A stretch of 64,000 bases of DNA, taken from NCBI RefSeq assembly GCF_052857255.1, contig NC_135504.1:135582929-135646928 (forward strand), written 5' to 3'. Below are positions 10,981 through 20,859 of the stretch, one piece after another; the stretch's first letter is position 1; every line of letters starts with the position of its first letter. Source of the DNA: Amblyomma americanum (lineage: Eukaryota; Arthropoda; Arachnida; Ixodida; Ixodidae). Position numbers and translations under genes: made by a program. Under the pieces are notes generated by a model, which saw only the letters and a program-made list of their open reading frames with translations, ran no database searches and was not told the origin of the DNA.

Positions 10981-11251
10981 CGATTGTGACGTTCCTTCTG
11001 TGCGCTACGAGGTTCCGCGTTCCACGGCGCGGCGTAGACGGAGACCCAGATGACAGCGGCATCATCAATTACCCAGCCATGCTCTTTGAGAGTGACGACC
11101 AGAACGAAGGGGTTTAAGCCCAACCGGACCCAACCGGACCCGCCGCCGCCGGCGCGGGGAAACGGGCTTTATCCTCCCCAATTGCCGTGGCGGTTCCAGG
11201 GGCGGCCTCGCTTCGGCGGGCCTGGCCCCTCCCGAGCACATCCCAGGACAA

Positions 11252-11368
11252 GGGAACTGTCAGCGGGCCAGAGCGCGCCTTACCTTGAGGAGCGAGTGTC
11301 AGTTGATGGATGGAGAACGGAGGCCGGTGACCCGCGGGAACTGTCAGCGGGCCAGAGCGCGCCTTACC
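11252..11368 (+). repeat. 33-bp direct duplication inside the LTR
   Basis: Positions 11,252-11,284 and 11,336-11,368 are identical, beginning gggaactgtcagcgggccag. The pair is kept in all four LTRs. Lying about 180-290 bp upstream of the TATA-like box, it could be a duplicated enhancer-type element; that role is inferred from position only. Confidence 0.8.
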
Positions 11369-11544
11369 ACAGCCGACGCTATGCGCTACCTCGAAGACAA
11401 CCTTCTTTCCCTCGGACTCAACACTTGAGGGGGGCGAGACCATAAGTGCGGTGGTATGTTTGTGCGCCCAATTGAAAGCCCTAGCCCCCCTCCTTCCCCT
11501 CCGGCGTGGGCGTCCTCACCCTAGGGAGTGTGGGGAGAAGAGGA

Positions 11545-11552
11545 TATAAAAA
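11545..11552 (+). promoter_or_regulatory. TATA-like box of the LTR promoter
   Basis: The sequence tataaaaa lies about 290 bp before the LTR end and is conserved in all four LTRs (equivalents near 14,551, 17,556 and 20,561). It is the likely core promoter separating U3 from R, by analogy with other LTR elements. Confidence 0.5.
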
Positions 11553-11840
11553 TCGACAAGTAGTACGGAAGATGCACGCTCAGGACGACATCGTTCGCCA
11601 AGAGGGCCTCCAGCGCCGAAGCCCGACGGCGTGCAGCTTCTGCCAGCAACCGCTCGAGCCCAACTCCGGAGCCACTCCATCGCCCCCATGAAGTCGTCGG
11701 CACGTAAGCTCGGACGCCCCAGCCTCTGAATCTTAATCATGTATAATTATTGAATATATCTGTTTGTTTAAACTGAGCCATACGGTGTCTCTTTGCCTCT
11801 CCGTCCCGTGTGGACCTGCGCATTATGGGGGTCATCACAC

Positions 11841-11856
11841 TGGTGTCAGAAGTGGG
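11841..11856 (+). other. Primer-binding site, tRNA-Leu type
   Basis: tggtgtcagaagtggg begins one base after the LTR. It is complementary to the 3' end of animal tRNA-Leu(CAA), which ends ...cccacttctgacaCCA, over 16 bases. The same site recurs at 14,847 and 17,852 but is absent after LTR4, where unrelated host DNA follows. That confirms LTR4 as the 3' end. Confidence 0.8.
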
Positions 11857-11994
11857 GTCTCAAAAGCAAATGTCCTCTGAATGCTGTGACATTCATGACT
11901 TCAAAATTGTAATCAAAAGGGAATCACGGTACTGATTGTGGGACTTTTACCACCATTTGAGAGGCTTGAGGCACTGGAGGGCTTGAAAAAAAAA

Positions 11995-13497
11995 ATGTCT
12001 GTATCTGAGGGAGCTTCCACTCCACACCCGTCGCTCGGAGCAAGCATGCTGGCATTAGGAAGCGTCATTCCGACGTTTACGGGAGATAAGACAGGGGTTC
12101 CAATCTGCGATTTCTTTTCCATGCTAGAAGAGATTGGGAAAATGGGGGGATGGTCCGATGCTCAAATGCTGGGAATGGCGAGGTGTAAGATGGCAGGAGC
12201 TGCTCATGATTTTGCTTGGCGAGACGAAAAAGTAAAATCCACAAAATCATTTGCGGAATTTAAGAAGCTCGCGTTTGAGCATTTCGACACTGAACCACGT
12301 CACGTGCGGGTACAGAGGTTCCGTGACGCCGGACAGATGGTAGGGGAGGACGTGCGAACGTTTGCGTCGCGGCTTCAGCGCTTAGCGCGCGATATGTTAA
12401 GCAGGGAGGAGGAAGGAGACCAGCTAAAGAAGAAATACGCGGAAGCGGTAGCACTCCCAGATCAGAAGGCAGACACGGTTGCAAGAGCATTTGTCGAACA
12501 GATCATGCTCCGACATGGACCCCCGAGGCAACTCTTGACAGATCGGGGAACGAACTTCGTGTCGCAGCTAATGAGGAGAGTTTGCGAGCTGCTTAAGATG
12601 GCTAAGAAGCAGACAACACCGTACCATCCGGCTTGCAACGGCGCGGTGGAGCGACTGAACCAAACCGTGGCCAGGTTCCTGTCGCATTTTGTTTCGCGCG
12701 ACCAGCGGGACTGGGACTTGTGGCTCCCGTATGCAATGCTTGCCTACAATTCCGCAGCACACGAGAGCACGGGCGAATCGCCATTCGTTCTTCTCTACGG
12801 CGGAGACCCGGACCAGCCTGGTGAAGTGCCAGAGGGCCCCCGTCGTGTCCCATACGCTTCACTGGACGACTATAAGGTTGAGCTAGAATCGCGCTTGCAA
12901 GTGGCGAGGGACATCGCAAAGGAGGCCTTAAAGAAAGCGGCGAAGCGCAGGAAGGAGGTGCACGATCGCAGTGCTAGAGACGCGCCGTTTAATGTGGGGG
13001 ACAGCGTGTACATTGAGAACTGCCAAAGGCAGATTGGGCTAGCTCGTAAGTTCCAGACGAAGTGGAGAGGACCGTGCGAGGTTGTCGAGAAGCTTTCTCC
13101 GGTAAACTTCAGAGTCCGAGACGTGAACCGGCGCTTGATAAGGATACACGCAAATCGCCTCAAGTCGGCACCGGTTCAGTATTCACGAAATGAGGAAAGG
13201 GAAAGCGCGGATTTTGATGGGGACAGAAGTGAAGCGGAGCGCGCAGATAGTTCGCAAGAAACACCCTCTCCTGCATCTGTTCGGCAGGCGCCAGAGGTGA
13301 CGGCCGGAATGCCACCGGATTTACTTCATGCATTGCTAGAAGAAGAAACGCGCGAGGTTGCCGCGCAGATAACGCCAGGAGAGGCTCCTGCCACGAGCCC
13401 TCGAGAGTCCCATAGCAGACAAAGGGTCACAGACTTACTTAGTATGACTCATGAAGGCCGATATCCGCTGCGAAATCGGAAAGCTAAGTCGGACTAA
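11995..13497 (+). CDS. Gag-integrase fusion ORF, unit 1
   Basis: 500 codons. Residues 1-140 look like a Ty3/Gypsy gag (capsid-type helices around FAEFKKLAFEHFDTEPRHVR). From about residue 150 the sequence is integrase: the second catalytic Asp in LTDRGTNF (D183), the Glu in NGAVERLN (E219), with the D-35-E spacing, then the conserved WLPYAMLAYN region. A GPY/F-type module follows (KFQTKWRGPCEVVEKL, about residues 352-372), then an acidic tail. The gag zinc knuckle, protease, reverse transcriptase, RNase H, integrase HHCC domain and the first catalytic Asp are absent, so the product cannot be a working integrase. The fusion is in frame. In this unit residue 264 is Val rather than Phe. Confidence 0.85.
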   Translation: MSVSEGASTPHPSLGASMLALGSVIPTFTGDKTGVPICDFFSMLEEIGKMGGWSDAQMLGMARCKMAGAAHDFAWRDEKVKSTKSFAEFKKLAFEHFDTEPRHVRVQRFRDAGQMVGEDVRTFASRLQRLARDMLSREEEGDQLKKKYAEAVALPDQKADTVARAFVEQIMLRHGPPRQLLTDRGTNFVSQLMRRVCELLKMAKKQTTPYHPACNGAVERLNQTVARFLSHFVSRDQRDWDLWLPYAMLAYNSAAHESTGESPFVLLYGGDPDQPGEVPEGPRRVPYASLDDYKVELESRLQVARDIAKEALKKAAKRRKEVHDRSARDAPFNVGDSVYIENCQRQIGLARKFQTKWRGPCEVVEKLSPVNFRVRDVNRRLIRIHANRLKSAPVQYSRNEERESADFDGDRSEAERADSSQETPSPASVRQAPEVTAGMPPDLLHALLEEETREVAAQITPGEAPATSPRESHSRQRVTDLLSMTHEGRYPLRNRKAKSD

Positions 13498-13990
13498 TGG
13501 CGTAAACAGAGCGGAGTTGTGAACTGTTTAGAATTGTGTAATGCCGCAGCTCATAACATTGCTATGTGCTTATGTTTTAAGTTATCGGAGTCGGTAGTTA
13601 AACCTTTCTGTCATTAAGTAACACCTTCACAGGAGAGCATGCGGAGCGCATGCAGACCCTGCCCTACTTCCTTTCGTTATCTATATTTTTGTCTGTGCCG
13701 TGATCGTGCTAGAAGTGGGAGCTCCTTTGTAACTATGGTAAATTTATTTCGTCCAGTTTGGACTAGAAAGGAGAGGCTTGGGTGCTGAGTTTCATGTTTA
13801 TCTGTAAAAGAAGATCAGTGCTGCCCCTGGAGACGCCAGTTATGACAGCGGAGGCATATGGTGTTGTGCAGTGGTGTTGAGTGCAGCGAAAAGTGTTTTG
13901 TCGGACGCACTGTGCGAGGCGATTCAGAAAGACAAGGGAAGCTGCATGGACTCAAATGTTCGGAGAACATTCTTCTGGAGGGTGAGCGAG
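13498..13990 (+). other. Internal 3' region of unit 1 with possible polypurine tract
   Basis: Non-coding sequence between the ORF and LTR2. The last 14 bases, ggagggtgagcgag (13,977-13,990), are purine-rich and directly precede the LTR, so they are the best candidate for the plus-strand primer. The tract is repeated before LTR3 and LTR4 but is absent before LTR1, as expected for an element end. Confidence 0.6.
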
Positions 13991-14845
13991 TGTGACGTTC
14001 CTTGTGTGTGCTACGAGGTTCCGCGTACGACGGCGCGGCGTAGACGGAGACCCAGATGACAGCGGCATCATCAATTACCCAGCCATGCTCTTTGAGAGTG
14101 ACGACCAGAACGAAGGGGTTTAAGCCCAACCGGACCCAACCGGACCCGCCGCCGCCGCCGCGGGGAAACGGGCTTTATCCTCCCCAATTGCCGTGGCGGT
14201 TCCAGGGGCGGCCTCGTTTCGGCGGGCCTGGCTCCTCCCGAGCACATCCCAGGACAAGGGAACTGTCAGCGGGCCAGAGCGCGCCTTACCTTGAGGAGCG
14301 AGTGTCAGTTGATGGATGGAGAACGGAGGCCGGTGACCCGCGGGAACTGTCAGCGGGCCAGAGCGCGCCTTACCACAGCCGACGCTATGCGCTACCTCGA
14401 AGACAACCTTCTTTCCCTCGGACTCAACACGTGAGGGGGGCGAGACCATAAGTGCGGTGGTATGTTTGTGCGCCCAAGTGAAAGCCCTAGCCCCCCTCCT
14501 TCCCCTCCGGCGTGGGCGTCCTCACCCTAGGGAGTGTGGGGAGAAGAGGATATAAAAATCGACAAGCAGTACGGAAGAAGCACGCTCAGGACGACATCGT
14601 TCGCCAAGAGGGCCTCCAGCGCCGAAGCCCGACGGCGTGCAGCTTCTGCCAGCAACCCCTCGAGCCCAACTCCGGAGCCACTCCATCGCCCCCATGAAGT
14701 CGTCGGCACGTAAGCTCGGACGCCCCAGCCTCTGAATCTTAATCATGTATAATTATTGAATATATCTGTTTGTTTAAACTGAGCCATACGGTGTCTCTTT
14801 TCCTCTCCGTCCCGTGTGGACCTGCGCATTATGGGGGTCATCACA
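13991..14845 (+). repeat. LTR 2 (855 bp)
   Basis: Same ends as LTR1 and serves both as 3' LTR of unit 1 and 5' LTR of unit 2. It is nearly identical to LTR3 and LTR4. One private change is a T where the others have G, in tctctttTcctctccg near 14,801. Confidence 0.9.
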
Positions 14846-14999
14846 CTGGTGTCAGAAGTGGGGTCTCAAAAGCAAATGTCCTCTGAATGCTGTGACATTC
14901 ATGACTTCAAAATTGTAATCAAAAGGGAATCACGGTACTGATTGTGGGACTTTTACCACCATTTGAGAGGCTTGAGGCACTGGAGGGCTTGAAAAAAAA

Positions 15000-16502
15000 A
15001 TGTCTGTATCTGAGGGAGCTTCCACTCCACACCCGTCGCTCGGAGCAAGCATGCTGGCATTAGGAAGCGTCATTCCGACGTTTACGGGAGATAAGACAGG
15101 GGTTCCAATCTGCGATTTCTTTTCCATGCTAGAAGAGATTGGGAAAATGGGGGGATGGTCCGATGCTCAAATGCTGGGAATGGCGAGGTGTAAGATGGCA
15201 GGAGCTGCTCATGATTTTGCTTGGCGAGACGAAAAAGTAAAATCCACAAAATCATTTGCGGAATTTAAGAAGCTCGCGTTTGAGCATTTCGACACTGAAC
15301 CACGTCACGTGCGGGTACAGAGGTTCCGTGACGCCGGACAGATGGTAGGGGAGGACGTGCGAACGTTTGCGTCACGGCTTCAGCGCTTAGCGCGCGATAT
15401 GTTAAGCAGGGAGGAGGAAGGAGACCAGCTAAAGAAGAAATACGCGGAAGCGGTAGCACTCCCAGATCAGAAGGCAGACACGGTTGCAAGAGCATTTGTC
15501 GAACAGATCATGCTCCGACATGGACCCCCGAGGCAACTCTTGACAGATCGGGGAACGAACTTCGTGTCGCAGCTAATGAGGAGAGTTTGCGAGCTGCTTA
15601 AGATGGCTAAGAAGCAGACAACACCGTACCATCCGGCTTGCAACGGCGCGGTGGAGCGACTGAACCAAACCGTGGCCAGGTTCCTGTCGCATTTTGTTTC
15701 GCGCGACCAGCGGGACTGGGACTTGTGGCTCCCGTATGCAATGCTTGCCTACAATTCCGCAGCACACGAGAGCACGGGCGAATCGCCATTCTTTCTTCTC
15801 TACGGCGGAGACCCGGACCAGCCTGGTGAAGTGCCAGAGGGCCCCCGTCGTGTCCCATACGCTTCACTGGACGACTATAAGGTTGAGCTAGAATCGCGCT
15901 TGCAAGTGGCGAGGGACATCGCAAAGGAGGCCTTAAAGAAAGCGGCGAAGCGCAGGAAGGAGGTGCACGATCGCAGTGCTAGAGACGCGCCGTTTAATGT
16001 GGGGGACAGCGTGTACATTGAGAACTGCCAAAGGCAGATTGGGCTAGCTCGTAAGTTCCAGACGAAGTGGAGAGGACCGTGCGAGGTTGTCGAGAAGCTT
16101 TCTCCGGTAAACTTCAGAGTCCGAGACGTGAACCGGCGCTTGATAAGGATACACGCAAATCGCCTCAAGTCGGCACCGGTTCAGTATTCACGAAATGAGG
16201 AAAGGGAAAGCGCGGATTTTGATGGGGACAGAAGTGAAGCGGAGCGCGCAGATAGTTCGCAAGAAACACCCTCTCCTGCATCTGTTCGGCAGGCGCCAGA
16301 GGTGACGGCCGGAATGCCACCGGATTTACTTCATGCATTGCTAGAAGAAGAAACGCGCGAGGTTGCCGCGCAGATAACGCCAGGAGAGGCTCCTGCCACG
16401 AGCCCTCGCGAGTCCCATAGCAGACAAAGGGTCACAGACTTACTTAGTATGACTCATGAAGGCCGATATCCGCTGCGAAATCGGAAAGCTAAGTCGGACT
16501 AA
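15000..16502 (+). CDS. Gag-integrase fusion ORF, unit 2
   Basis: 500 codons with the same domain order as unit 1 (gag-like 1-140, integrase core from about 150, D183 and E219, GPY/F-type module near 352-372). It differs from unit 1 by Phe at residue 264 and a few silent changes. Compared with unit 3 it has Thr instead of Ala at residue 9 and one silent change near 15,375. The ORF is intact but the integrase lacks its first catalytic Asp. Confidence 0.85.
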   Translation: MSVSEGASTPHPSLGASMLALGSVIPTFTGDKTGVPICDFFSMLEEIGKMGGWSDAQMLGMARCKMAGAAHDFAWRDEKVKSTKSFAEFKKLAFEHFDTEPRHVRVQRFRDAGQMVGEDVRTFASRLQRLARDMLSREEEGDQLKKKYAEAVALPDQKADTVARAFVEQIMLRHGPPRQLLTDRGTNFVSQLMRRVCELLKMAKKQTTPYHPACNGAVERLNQTVARFLSHFVSRDQRDWDLWLPYAMLAYNSAAHESTGESPFFLLYGGDPDQPGEVPEGPRRVPYASLDDYKVELESRLQVARDIAKEALKKAAKRRKEVHDRSARDAPFNVGDSVYIENCQRQIGLARKFQTKWRGPCEVVEKLSPVNFRVRDVNRRLIRIHANRLKSAPVQYSRNEERESADFDGDRSEAERADSSQETPSPASVRQAPEVTAGMPPDLLHALLEEETREVAAQITPGEAPATSPRESHSRQRVTDLLSMTHEGRYPLRNRKAKSD

Positions 16503-16995
16503 TGGCGTAAACAGAGCGGAGTTGTGAACTGTTTAGAATTGTGTAATGCCGCAGCTCATAACATTGCTATGTGCTTATGTGTTAAGTTATCGGAGTTGGT
16601 AGTTAAACCTTTCTGTCATTAAGTAACACCTTCACAGGAGAGCATGCGGAGCGCATGCAGACCCTGCCCTACTTCCTTTCGTTATCTATATTTTTGTCTG
16701 TGCCGTGATCGTGCTAGAAGTGGGAGCTCCTTTGTAACTATGGTAAATTTATTTCGTCCAGTTTGGACTAGAAAGGAGAGGCTTGGGTGCTGAGTTTCAT
16801 GTTTATCTGTAAAAGAAGATCAGTGCTGCCCCTGGAGACGCCAGTTATGACAGCGGAGGCATATGGTGTTGTGCAGTGGTGTTGAGTGCAGCGAAAAGTG
16901 TTTTGTCGGACGCACTGTGCGAGGCGATTCAGAAAGACAAGGGAAGCTGCATGGACTCAAATGTTCGGAGAACATTCTTCTGGAGGGTGAGCGAG

Positions 16996-17850
16996 TGTGA
17001 CGTTCCTTGTGTGTGCTACGAGGTTCCGCGTACGACGGCGCGGCGTAGACGGAGACCCAGATGACAGCGGCATCATCAATTACCCAGCCATGCTCTTTGA
17101 GAGTGACGACCAGAACGAAGGGGTTTAAGCCCAACCGGACCCAACCGGACCCGCCGCCGCCGCCGCGGGGAAACGGGCTTTATCCTCCCCAATTGCCGTG
17201 GCGGTTCCAGGGGCGGCCTCGTTTCGGCGGGCCTGGCTCCTCCCGAGCACATCCCAGGACAAGGGAACTGTCAGCGGGCCAGAGCGCGCCTTACCTTGAG
17301 GAGCGAGTGTCAGTTGATGGATGGAGAACGGAGGCCGGTGACCCGCGGGAACTGTCAGCGGGCCAGAGCGCGCCTTACCACAGCCGACGCTATGCGCTAC
17401 CTCGAAGACAACCTTCTTTCCCTCGGACTCAACACGTGAGGGGGGCGAGACCATAAGTGCGGTGGTATGTTTGTGCGCCCAAGTGAAAGCCCTAGCCCCC
17501 CTCCTTCCCCTCCGGCGTGGGCGTCCTCACCCTAGGGAGTGTGGGGAGAAGAGGATATAAAAATCGACAAGCAGTACGGAAGAAGCACGCTCAGGACGAC
17601 ATCGTTCGCCAAGAGGGCCTCCAGCGCCGAAGCCCGACGGCGTGCAGCTTCTGCCAGCAACCCCTCGAGCCCAACTCCGGAGCCACTCCATCGCCCCCAT
17701 GAAGTCGTCGGCACGTAAGCTCGGACGCCCCAGCCTCTGAATCTTAATCATGTATAATTATTGAATATATCTGTTTGTTTAAACTGAGCCATACGGTGTC
17801 TCTTTGCCTCTCCGTCCCGTGTGGACCTGCGCATTATGGGGGTCATCACA
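16996..17850 (+). repeat. LTR 3 (855 bp)
   Basis: Shared by units 2 and 3 with no private difference that I noticed. The primer-binding site follows at 17,852. Confidence 0.9.
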
Positions 17851-18004
17851 CTGGTGTCAGAAGTGGGGTCTCAAAAGCAAATGTCCTCTGAATGCTGTGA
17901 CATTCATGACTTCAAAATTGTAATCAAAAGGGAATCACGGTACTGATTGTGGGACTTTTACCACCATTTGAGAGGCTTGAGGCACTGGAGGGCTTGAAAA
18001 AAAA

Positions 18005-19507
18005 ATGTCTGTATCTGAGGGAGCTTCCGCTCCACACCCGTCGCTCGGAGCAAGCATGCTGGCATTAGGAAGCGTCATTCCGACGTTTACGGGAGATAAG
18101 ACAGGGGTTCCAATCTGCGATTTCTTTTCCATGCTAGAAGAGATTGGGAAAATGGGGGGATGGTCCGATGCTCAAATGCTGGGAATGGCGAGGTGTAAGA
18201 TGGCAGGAGCTGCTCATGATTTTGCTTGGCGAGACGAAAAAGTAAAATCCACAAAATCATTTGCGGAATTTAAGAAGCTCGCGTTTGAGCATTTCGACAC
18301 TGAACCACGTCACGTGCGGGTACAGAGGTTCCGTGACGCCGGACAGATGGTAGGGGAGGACGTGCGAACGTTTGCGTCGCGGCTTCAGCGCTTAGCGCGC
18401 GATATGTTAAGCAGGGAGGAGGAAGGAGACCAGCTAAAGAAGAAATACGCGGAAGCGGTAGCACTCCCAGATCAGAAGGCAGACACGGTTGCAAGAGCAT
18501 TTGTCGAACAGATCATGCTCCGACATGGACCCCCGAGGCAACTCTTGACAGATCGGGGAACGAACTTCGTGTCGCAGCTAATGAGGAGAGTTTGCGAGCT
18601 GCTTAAGATGGCTAAGAAGCAGACAACACCGTACCATCCGGCTTGCAACGGCGCGGTGGAGCGACTGAACCAAACCGTGGCCAGGTTCCTGTCGCATTTT
18701 GTTTCGCGCGACCAGCGGGACTGGGACTTGTGGCTCCCGTATGCAATGCTTGCCTACAATTCCGCAGCACACGAGAGCACGGGCGAATCGCCATTCTTTC
18801 TTCTCTACGGCGGAGACCCGGACCAGCCTGGTGAAGTGCCAGAGGGCCCCCGTCGTGTCCCATACGCTTCACTGGACGACTATAAGGTTGAGCTAGAATC
18901 GCGCTTGCAAGTGGCGAGGGACATCGCAAAGGAGGCCTTAAAGAAAGCGGCGAAGCGCAGGAAGGAGGTGCACGATCGCAGTGCTAGAGACGCGCCGTTT
19001 AATGTGGGGGACAGCGTGTACATTGAGAACTGCCAAAGGCAGATTGGGCTAGCTCGTAAGTTCCAGACGAAGTGGAGAGGACCGTGCGAGGTTGTCGAGA
19101 AGCTTTCTCCGGTAAACTTCAGAGTCCGAGACGTGAACCGGCGCTTGATAAGGATACACGCAAATCGCCTCAAGTCGGCACCGGTTCAGTATTCACGAAA
19201 TGAGGAAAGGGAAAGCGCGGATTTTGATGGGGACAGAAGTGAAGCGGAGCGCGCAGATAGTTCGCAAGAAACACCCTCTCCTGCATCTGTTCGGCAGGCG
19301 CCAGAGGTGACGGCCGGAATGCCACCGGATTTACTTCATGCATTGCTAGAAGAAGAAACGCGCGAGGTTGCCGCGCAGATAACGCCAGGAGAGGCTCCTG
19401 CCACGAGCCCTCGCGAGTCCCATAGCAGACAAAGGGTCACAGACTTACTTAGTATGACTCATGAAGGCCGATATCCGCTGCGAAATCGGAAAGCTAAGTC
19501 GGACTAA
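18005..19507 (+). CDS. Gag-integrase fusion ORF, unit 3
   Basis: 500 codons, intact, with Ala at residue 9 (a change from ACT to GCT near 18,029) and otherwise the unit 2 protein. The three ORFs stay open despite a deletion that removed all enzymes upstream of the integrase core. That may reflect recent duplication rather than selection. Confidence 0.85.
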   Translation: MSVSEGASAPHPSLGASMLALGSVIPTFTGDKTGVPICDFFSMLEEIGKMGGWSDAQMLGMARCKMAGAAHDFAWRDEKVKSTKSFAEFKKLAFEHFDTEPRHVRVQRFRDAGQMVGEDVRTFASRLQRLARDMLSREEEGDQLKKKYAEAVALPDQKADTVARAFVEQIMLRHGPPRQLLTDRGTNFVSQLMRRVCELLKMAKKQTTPYHPACNGAVERLNQTVARFLSHFVSRDQRDWDLWLPYAMLAYNSAAHESTGESPFFLLYGGDPDQPGEVPEGPRRVPYASLDDYKVELESRLQVARDIAKEALKKAAKRRKEVHDRSARDAPFNVGDSVYIENCQRQIGLARKFQTKWRGPCEVVEKLSPVNFRVRDVNRRLIRIHANRLKSAPVQYSRNEERESADFDGDRSEAERADSSQETPSPASVRQAPEVTAGMPPDLLHALLEEETREVAAQITPGEAPATSPRESHSRQRVTDLLSMTHEGRYPLRNRKAKSD

Positions 19508-20000
19508 TGGCGTAAACAGAGCGGAGTTGTGAACTGTTTAGAATTGTGTAATGCCGCAGCTCATAACATTGCTATGTGCTTATGTGTTAAGTTATCGGAG
19601 TTGGTAGTTAAACCTTTCTGTCATTAAGTAACACCTTCACAGGAGAGCATGCGGAGCGCATGCAGACCCTGCCCTACTTCCTTTCGTTATCTATATTTTT
19701 GTCTGTGCCGTGATCGTGCTAGAAGTGGGAGCTCCTTTGTAACTATGGTAAATTTATTTCGTCCAGTTTGGACTAGAAAGGAGAGGCTTGGGTGCTGAGT
19801 TTCATGTTTATCTGTAAAAGAAGATCAGTGCTGCCCCTGGAGACGCCAGTTATGACAGCGGAGGCATATGGTGTTGTGCAGTGGTGTTGAGTGCAGCGAA
19901 AAGTGTTTTGTCGGACGCACTGTGCGAGGCGATTCAGAAAGACAAGGGAAGCTGCATGGACTCAAATGTTCGGAGAACATTCTTCTGGAGGGTGAGCGAG

Positions 20001-20855
20001 TGTGACGTTCCTTGTGTGTGCTACGAGGTTCCGCGTACGACGGCGCGGCGTAGACGGAGACCCAGATGACAGCGGCATCATCAATTACCCAGCCATGCTC
20101 TTTGAGAGTGACGACCAGAACGAAGGGGTTTAAGCCCAACCGGACCCAACCGGACCCGCCGCCGCCGCCGCGGGGAAACGGGCTTTATCCTCCCCAATTG
20201 CCGTGGCGGTTCCAGGGGCGGCCTCGTTTCGGCGGGCCTGGCTCCTCCCGAGCACATCCCAGGACAAGGGAACTGTCAGCGGGCCAGAGCGCGCCTTACC
20301 TTGAGGAGCGAGTGTCAGTTGATGGATGGAGAACGGAGGCCGGTGACCCGCGGGAACTGTCAGCGGGCCAGAGCGCGCCTTACCACAGCCGACGCTATGC
20401 GCTACCTCGAAGACAACCTTCTTTCCCTCGGACTCAACACGTGAGGGGGGCGAGACCATAAGTGCGGTGGTATGTTTGTGCGCCCAAGTGAAAGCCCTAG
20501 CCCCCCTCCTTCCCCTCCGGCGTGGGCGTCCTCACCCTAGGGAGTGTGGGGAGAAGAGGATATAAAAATCGACAAGCAGTACGGAAGAAGCACGCTCAGG
20601 ACGACATCGTTCGCCAAGAGGGCCTCCAGCGCCGAAGCCCGACGGCGTGCAGCTTCTGCCAGCAACCCCTCGAGCCCAACTCCGGAGCCACTCCATCGCC
20701 CCCATGAAGTCGTCGGCACGTAAGCTCGGACGCCCCAGCCTCTGAATCTTAATCACGTATAATTATTGAATATATCTGTTTGTTTAAACTGAGCCATACG
20801 GTGTCTCTTTGCCTCTCCGTCCCGTGTGGACCTGCGCATTATGGGGGTCATCACA
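20001..20855 (+). repeat. LTR 4 (855 bp), 3' end of the array
   Basis: Ends gtcatcaca followed by CGAT, the right copy of the target duplication. One private change occurs near 20,756 (cacgtataatt instead of catgtataatt). No primer-binding site follows. Confidence 0.9.
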
Positions 20856-20859
20856 CGAT

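Larger units (their letters stand above)
10985..11839 (+). repeat. LTR 1 (855 bp)
   Basis: Begins tgtgacgttcc and ends gggggtcatcaca. It differs from the other three LTRs at about twelve positions, for example near 11,002, 11,021, 11,151 and 11,572. It contains a 33-bp direct duplication (11,252-11,284 and 11,336-11,368) and a TATA-like box at 11,545. Confidence 0.9.
10985..20855 (+). mobile_element. Tandem array of Ty3/Gypsy-type LTR retrotransposon (4 LTRs, 3 internal regions)
   Basis: LTRs start at 10,985, 13,991, 16,996 and 20,001, giving periods of 3,006, 3,005 and 3,005 bp. The array is bounded by one 4-bp target duplication, CGAT, at 10,981-10,984 and 20,856-20,859; none lies between units, where neighbours share a single LTR. 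Each LTR begins TGTGA and ends TCACA. A primer-binding site matching the 3' end of a leucine tRNA follows each of the first three LTRs. Units 2 and 3 differ at only about three positions, whereas LTR1 carries about a dozen private differences. This fits one insertion followed by recent unequal recombination, though insertion of a concatemer or an assembly artefact is also possible. Confidence 0.9.

Noticed and set aside
11114..11443. 109-131-codon frames inside every LTR on both strands
   Set aside because: They lie over the GC-rich U3 region and its 33-bp duplication, are repeated only because the LTR is repeated, and match nothing.
11938..11994. N-terminal extension of the unit 1 gag-integrase ORF, open because the A-run has 10 rather than 9 bases
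   Set aside because: The extension lacks an ATG. All three units use the same ATG after the A-run, so the extra A does not change the 500-codon product.
10985..20855. Regularly spaced repeats suggesting CRISPR-like or satellite organisation
   Set aside because: The units are LTR retrotransposon sequences with LTRs, primer-binding sites and ORFs; the period reflects shared LTRs.
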